Shown here piece by piece: positions 6,543-9,031 of a stretch of DNA of 9,031 bases (within the stretch, counting starts at the first letter, position 1; the number at the start of each line of letters is the position of its first letter). Made by a program: the position numbers and the translations under genes. The stretch is from JBFXAN01 sp050184225 (GTDB taxonomy: Bacteria > Chloroflexota > Dehalococcoidia > CAUJGQ01). Where the stretch lies: positions 1-9,031 of the forward strand of contig JBFXAN010000226.1 of NCBI GenBank assembly GCA_050184225.1, given 5' to 3'. The notes under the pieces were generated by a model. It ran no database searches and was not told the origin of the DNA. It worked only from the letters and a program-made list of their open reading frames with translations.

Positions 6543-6666
6543 CATGCACCTCCATGGTGAGCACCTTGCCCGGTGGGTTGCGCGGCAGACTCTCGACCAA
6601 CGCCACGGAGCGCGGGATCTGGTATCCGCCCAGTTTGGTGCGACACAGAGCGCCGAGTTCCTCACA
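6538..6666 (-). pseudogene. C-terminal remnant of an AMP-forming acyl-CoA synthetase
   Basis: One minus-strand frame encodes about 43 residues that look like the end of the AMP-binding enzyme C-terminal domain: EELGALCRTKLGGYQIPRSV followed by ALVESLPRNPPGKVL. The pattern L-x-x-Y-x-(I/V)-P-R-x-V...LPRN-x-x-GKVL is the family signature. The lysine of GKVL (codon 6565-6567) matches the catalytic Lys of the adenylation step. The rest of the usual roughly 500-residue enzyme is missing: upstream sequence in this frame to 6858 is not recognisable, and the cupin gene begins soon after. I read it as a deletion remnant. Its 3' end overlaps the ribosome binding site and start of the lipoprotein, in a different frame. 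It has no start codon with a ribosome binding site of its own. Confidence 0.65.
6548..6553 (-). promoter_or_regulatory. Ribosome binding site of the lipoprotein gene
   Basis: GGAGGT on the minus strand lies two bases before the ATG at 6545 and five before the ATG at 6542, favouring the latter. It falls inside the last codons (Met-Glu-Val) of the acyl-CoA synthetase remnant. Confidence 0.75.
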
Positions 6667-6860
6667 TGGGGACGGCGTAAAAGTCACCCGATCGCAGGGC
6701 ATCGTTTCCAGCCTCGATTCCCGCGCGCGTGCGCTGGTCAGGTTCAGATCGCTTCTCTCTGCGATCGGCCGATCGAGCAGGCGCCAACCGGCTCCCAAGA
6801 TCATCGGCCGCGGGCGAGAACCTGGGTGATGTCGTGTTCGGCGCAAACAGCCCTCCACGG
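6667..6860. other. Intergenic stretch without a recognisable gene
   Basis: Between the acyl-CoA synthetase remnant and the cupin stop. Frames are open on both strands, but none shows a recognisable domain or a plausible ribosome binding site. It may be further decayed sequence from the same lost gene and should contain the promoter for the lipoprotein, though I could not pick out confident -35/-10 boxes. No clear hairpin terminator was found after the cupin gene. Confidence 0.5.
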
Positions 6861-7388
6861 CTATAGTGGTGGGCCGACGAGCTCGGAGTCGTATTTCTTT
6901 GCGATCGCCTGCAACTCTTCGGCGTCCGGTTCCTCGCCTTCCCTCGCTGGCACGAGCTTGGCGAACTCCTCGAATGCCTGCTCCTGCCCACCCGGAACAA
7001 AGGCCGCGATCACCCGGCCAGGTTCCGTGCCGGCCACCTTGGGAGCGTGGACCGTCCCCCGCGGGATGAAGACGAACGTCCCCGGTCCCGCATGAACGAC
7101 CTGATCGCCCAGGAGAAACTCGAACTCCCCCGACAGGACATAAAACAGCTCGTCGCAGGTGTGATGAATGTGCCGCGGTGGACCGAAACCGGCGGGCGTC
7201 GTCCCTTCGAAGAACCCGATCGAGCCGCCGGTCTCGTCGCCGGTGGCCTTCAACGTGATCCCCTCAGGTCCGGGAATCACATGGCCGTCGCCCGGCCCGC
7301 GGACGATCGCCCGAGATCGGGACCGCCGCCCTGCGTCGGCGGCGCCCTGCTGCCTGGGCGCTGCGCTAGGTCGTTGAACATTGGTCAC
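6861..7388 (-). CDS. Single-domain cupin protein
   Basis: A 175-aa cupin with one small beta-barrel domain, probably metal-binding. Motif 1 is HIHHTCDE in the stretch ending YVLSGEF, giving His73, His75 and Glu80 as ligands. Motif 2 is PRGTVH (fourth ligand His114). The conserved Asn that often follows motif 2 is not present. This arrangement is shared by quercetin-dioxygenase-like cupins and many proteins of unknown function, so no substrate can be named. The C-terminal tail (about 135-175) is helical and charged. The start is the GTG at 7388, with GGAGGA (7397-7402) eight bases upstream. The frame extends upstream to 7457, but without cupin similarity. There is no signal peptide, so it is cytoplasmic. 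The regulator gene upstream on the same strand ends 118 bases away, so cotranscription is possible but not shown. Confidence 0.85.
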   Translation of the reverse strand: MTNVQRPSAAPRQQGAADAGRRSRSRAIVRGPGDGHVIPGPEGITLKATGDETGGSIGFFEGTTPAGFGPPRHIHHTCDELFYVLSGEFEFLLGDQVVHAGPGTFVFIPRGTVHAPKVAGTEPGRVIAAFVPGGQEQAFEEFAKLVPAREGEEPDAEELQAIAKKYDSELVGPPL

Positions 7389-7396
7389 TGTCGTGT

Positions 7397-7402
7397 TCCT
7401 CC
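7397..7402 (-). promoter_or_regulatory. Ribosome binding site fixing the cupin GTG start
   Basis: GGAGGA on the minus strand with an eight-base spacer to the GTG at 7388. It supports the shorter cupin over the longer open frame. Confidence 0.7.
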
Positions 7403-7506
7403 ATGCATGTCCGTGGTTTTCTCCACCGTACGGAAGCGATCGCGGCGTGCCATCCACAGAACTATGGAACAGCGGTATGTATCACCGGACGCGTAAAGCG
7501 CGGCGG

Positions 7507-9031
7507 TCAGCCCGACGGCGTCTCCAGCCTGTGCTCGACCGTCCAGACGGCAATCTGGGCGCGGCTCGCCAGGTCGAGCTTGCGGAGGATGTGTACCACA
7601 TGCCGGTCCACCGTCGACCGGGCGATCACCAGCTCGTCGGCAATCTGACGGTTGGTGATTCCTTGCGCCACCAGTCTCGCGACCTCCCGCTCCCGGGTGG
7701 AGAGAACGTCGTCGCCGAGCTTCGTCGCCGCCGGTTGCGCCGTTGCCACGCTCGATGCCGCCACGGCGTGCGCGTGGCCGATCGCGTCGTTGAGTGGCAT
7801 CGAGCGCCCCTCGGCCCACAGCGGCGCGAATGCCTCGTCGCCGAGCGCCGCGTGCACTGCTTCGATGCGCTGATCATCGTCGGCACGGCGCTGTTCCGAA
7901 AGGCGCAACCCGAACGAATCACGCCACGCCTCGGCTGCGCTCAGCAGGCGCGCGGCGGCGTCGAGTGCGCCACGCGCGCCGGCAATCGCGCCCAGTCCAT
8001 GCACACAGGACGCGGCCACCAGCCGGTTCCCGACCCGCCAGGCCAGATGGAGCGCCTCGTCGTACCACACGGCGGCGGCCACAAGGTCGCCTTGCAGAAG
8101 CGCAACCTCGCCGAGGTTCCGTAAGGAATACCCAACCCCTTCGGCGTCCTCGATCTGTCGCTTGATCGCGAGGCTTTCTTCGTGCCGCGCTCGCGCGGTC
8201 GCCAGGTCGCCCAGTCGCTGCGCCGTCACGCCGAGGTTGTTGAGCACGAAGCTCAGGCCGCGGAGGTCGCCGATCCGCCGCCGTAGCGCGAGGCTCTCTT
8301 CCTCGAGCGGCACCGACGCGGCGATATCACCCATGTTCTTGACGATCAGGGCAAGATTGCCCAACGCCGTCGAGACACCCCAATCGTCGCCAAGCGCGCG
8401 CATGATCGTCAGTGACTCGTTCGCCAGCACGTGCGCGCAATCGGCTGCGCCCTGATCGTGCAGCACGAGTGCGAGGCTGCTGAGCACCTCCGCCGCCCCC
8501 GCACAGTCATCCAACTCACGGTAGATCGCGAGGGCCTCCTCCTGAAAGCGGCGCGCATCGTCAAGGTTGCCCTGCTTGTGGCCCAACGTACCCAGACCGT
8601 GGAGTACAGACGCCGCCGCCTGCCCGCGCGACCCTGCGCGCACGCGCAACGCGGCGAGCCGATCCTGTCCTTCGGTGGTGTCCCCGTGCATATCCCAGTA
8701 CCGCCAGAGCGCCTGGCACGGCCCGTGCAGATGAGGCAGGGCCTCCTCCGCGAGCGCCAGATAGCACTGCGCGTGGCGGCGACGCATGGTGTCGGCCTCG
8801 CCGTTCGCTGCCAGATGCTCCAGTCCGTACTGGCGGAGCGTTTCCAAGAGACGATAGCGCGCCTCGCCGTTCCGCTCCTCTACGAGCACCAGCGACTTGT
8901 CGACGAGTTCGGTCAACAGGTCGAGACCAGGCTCTGCGGGCGATTGCAATTCCCCACGCCACTCCTCATCCCCTGCCGCCACGGCTTCGGCAGCTGCAAG
9001 GGTCCAACCTCCTGTGAAGACGGCGAAGCGG
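7507..9031 (-). CDS. TPR-containing LuxR-family transcriptional regulator (5' end outside window)
   Basis: C-terminal 507 or more residues of a large regulator; the frame is open through the right edge, so the start is outside. The visible N-terminus, RFAVFTGGWTLAAAEAV, then LLTELVDKSLVLVEE and YRLLETLRQYGLEHL, is typical of the region following an NB-ARC/AAA-type ATPase in AfsR/MalT-like regulators. That ATPase module is therefore expected upstream, off the window. Next come at least five tetratricopeptide repeats of exactly 40 residues (encoded at 8008-8607) and a weaker sixth. The C-terminus is a LuxR/GerE helix-turn-helix (7510-7704): LSTREREVARLVAQG, ITNRQIADEL, then the recognition-helix region RSTVDRHVVHILRKL. 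A GTG at 8982 opens a shorter frame, but similarity extends before it, so it is not the true start. It probably binds DNA in response to a ligand or protein sensed through the ATPase/TPR part; the target is unknown. Confidence 0.9.
   Translation of the reverse strand, partial: RFAVFTGGWTLAAAEAVAAGDEEWRGELQSPAEPGLDLLTELVDKSLVLVEERNGEARYRLLETLRQYGLEHLAANGEADTMRRRHAQCYLALAEEALPHLHGPCQALWRYWDMHGDTTEGQDRLAALRVRAGSRGQAAASVLHGLGTLGHKQGNLDDARRFQEEALAIYRELDDCAGAAEVLSSLALVLHDQGAADCAHVLANESLTIMRALGDDWGVSTALGNLALIVKNMGDIAASVPLEEESLALRRRIGDLRGLSFVLNNLGVTAQRLGDLATARARHEESLAIKRQIEDAEGVGYSLRNLGEVALLQGDLVAAAVWYDEALHLAWRVGNRLVAASCVHGLGAIAGARGALDAAARLLSAAEAWRDSFGLRLSEQRRADDDQRIEAVHAALGDEAFAPLWAEGRSMPLNDAIGHAHAVAASSVATAQPAATKLGDDVLSTREREVARLVAQGITNRQIADELVIARSTVDRHVVHILRKLDLASRAQIAVWTVEHRLETPSG
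8008..8607 (-). repeat. Five tandem 40-residue TPR units within the regulator
   Basis: Five consecutive units of 120 bases each encode the pattern (V/A)L-x-x-L-(G/A)-x(5)-G-(D/N)-x(9)-E-(E/S)-(A/S)-L-x(3)-R-x(2)-(G/D)D. They have identical length with no insertions. This is coding, not an independent DNA repeat. Confidence 0.85.

Noticed and set aside
6543..6665. N-terminal extension of the lipoprotein to 6665
   Set aside because: The extension has no similarity, would put the signal peptide in the middle of the protein, and lacks a ribosome binding site. GGAGGT lies just before 6542/6545.
7507..8982. GTG at 8982 as the start of the LuxR-type regulator
   Set aside because: The frame continues to the window edge, and the residues before it (RFAVFTGGWTLAAAEA) fit the conserved post-ATPase region.
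1..9031. CRISPR array, tRNA, rRNA, insertion sequence, phage or defence genes
   Set aside because: No regularly spaced repeats, no cloverleaf or rRNA-like segments, and no transposase, integrase or nuclease motifs were seen. The only 120-base periodicity (8008-8607) encodes TPR units.

Overview
The window is GC-rich bacterial chromosome, densely packed and coding mostly on the minus strand. The gene set combines a membrane-anchored Ser/Thr kinase, a YqeY protein, a DUF155/RMD1 protein, a LuxR-type regulator with tetratricopeptide repeats and an orphan HypE-like protein. Together with intergenic palindromes of the CTGGGAGCGCGG...CTCCCAG type, this is most reminiscent of Chloroflexota, perhaps the Thermomicrobia/Sphaerobacter side. 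That placement is a judgement from gene style; no rRNA or other decisive marker is present.

Layout from left to right. Positions 1-135 hold non-coding sequence with a perfect 11-bp GC-rich hairpin just past the kinase stop. Positions 136-1797 (minus) encode a transmembrane Ser/Thr kinase. Divergently, 1928-2431 (plus) encodes a YqeY-like protein. It converges on a HypE/PurM-like AIR-synthase protein (2444-3475, minus). A palindromic repeat (3499-3567) separates that gene from a likely two-gene unit on the minus strand: a DUF155/RMD1 protein (4398-5555) followed by a HAD-fold protein (3616-4347). A second copy of the palindrome (5619-5680) lies between this unit and a lipoprotein gene (5703-6542) made of two cupredoxin-like domains. 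Upstream of the lipoprotein is about 320 bp without an intact gene, containing the tail of a decayed acyl-CoA synthetase. Then come a cupin (6861-7388) and the C-terminal part of a TPR/LuxR regulator (7507 to beyond the right edge).

There is no single coherent pathway; these look like several short transcription units. Sensing and regulatory functions sit at both ends (the kinase and the LuxR-type regulator). The strongest leads are the tandem cupredoxin lipoprotein, in which both halves keep a plausible type-1 copper ligand set; the acyl-CoA synthetase remnant whose last codons contain the ribosome binding site and start of that lipoprotein; the two palindromes, which show a compensating base-pair change; and a HAD protein whose motif I lacks the usual second aspartate. 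I saw no CRISPR array, tRNA, rRNA, insertion sequence or defence system.
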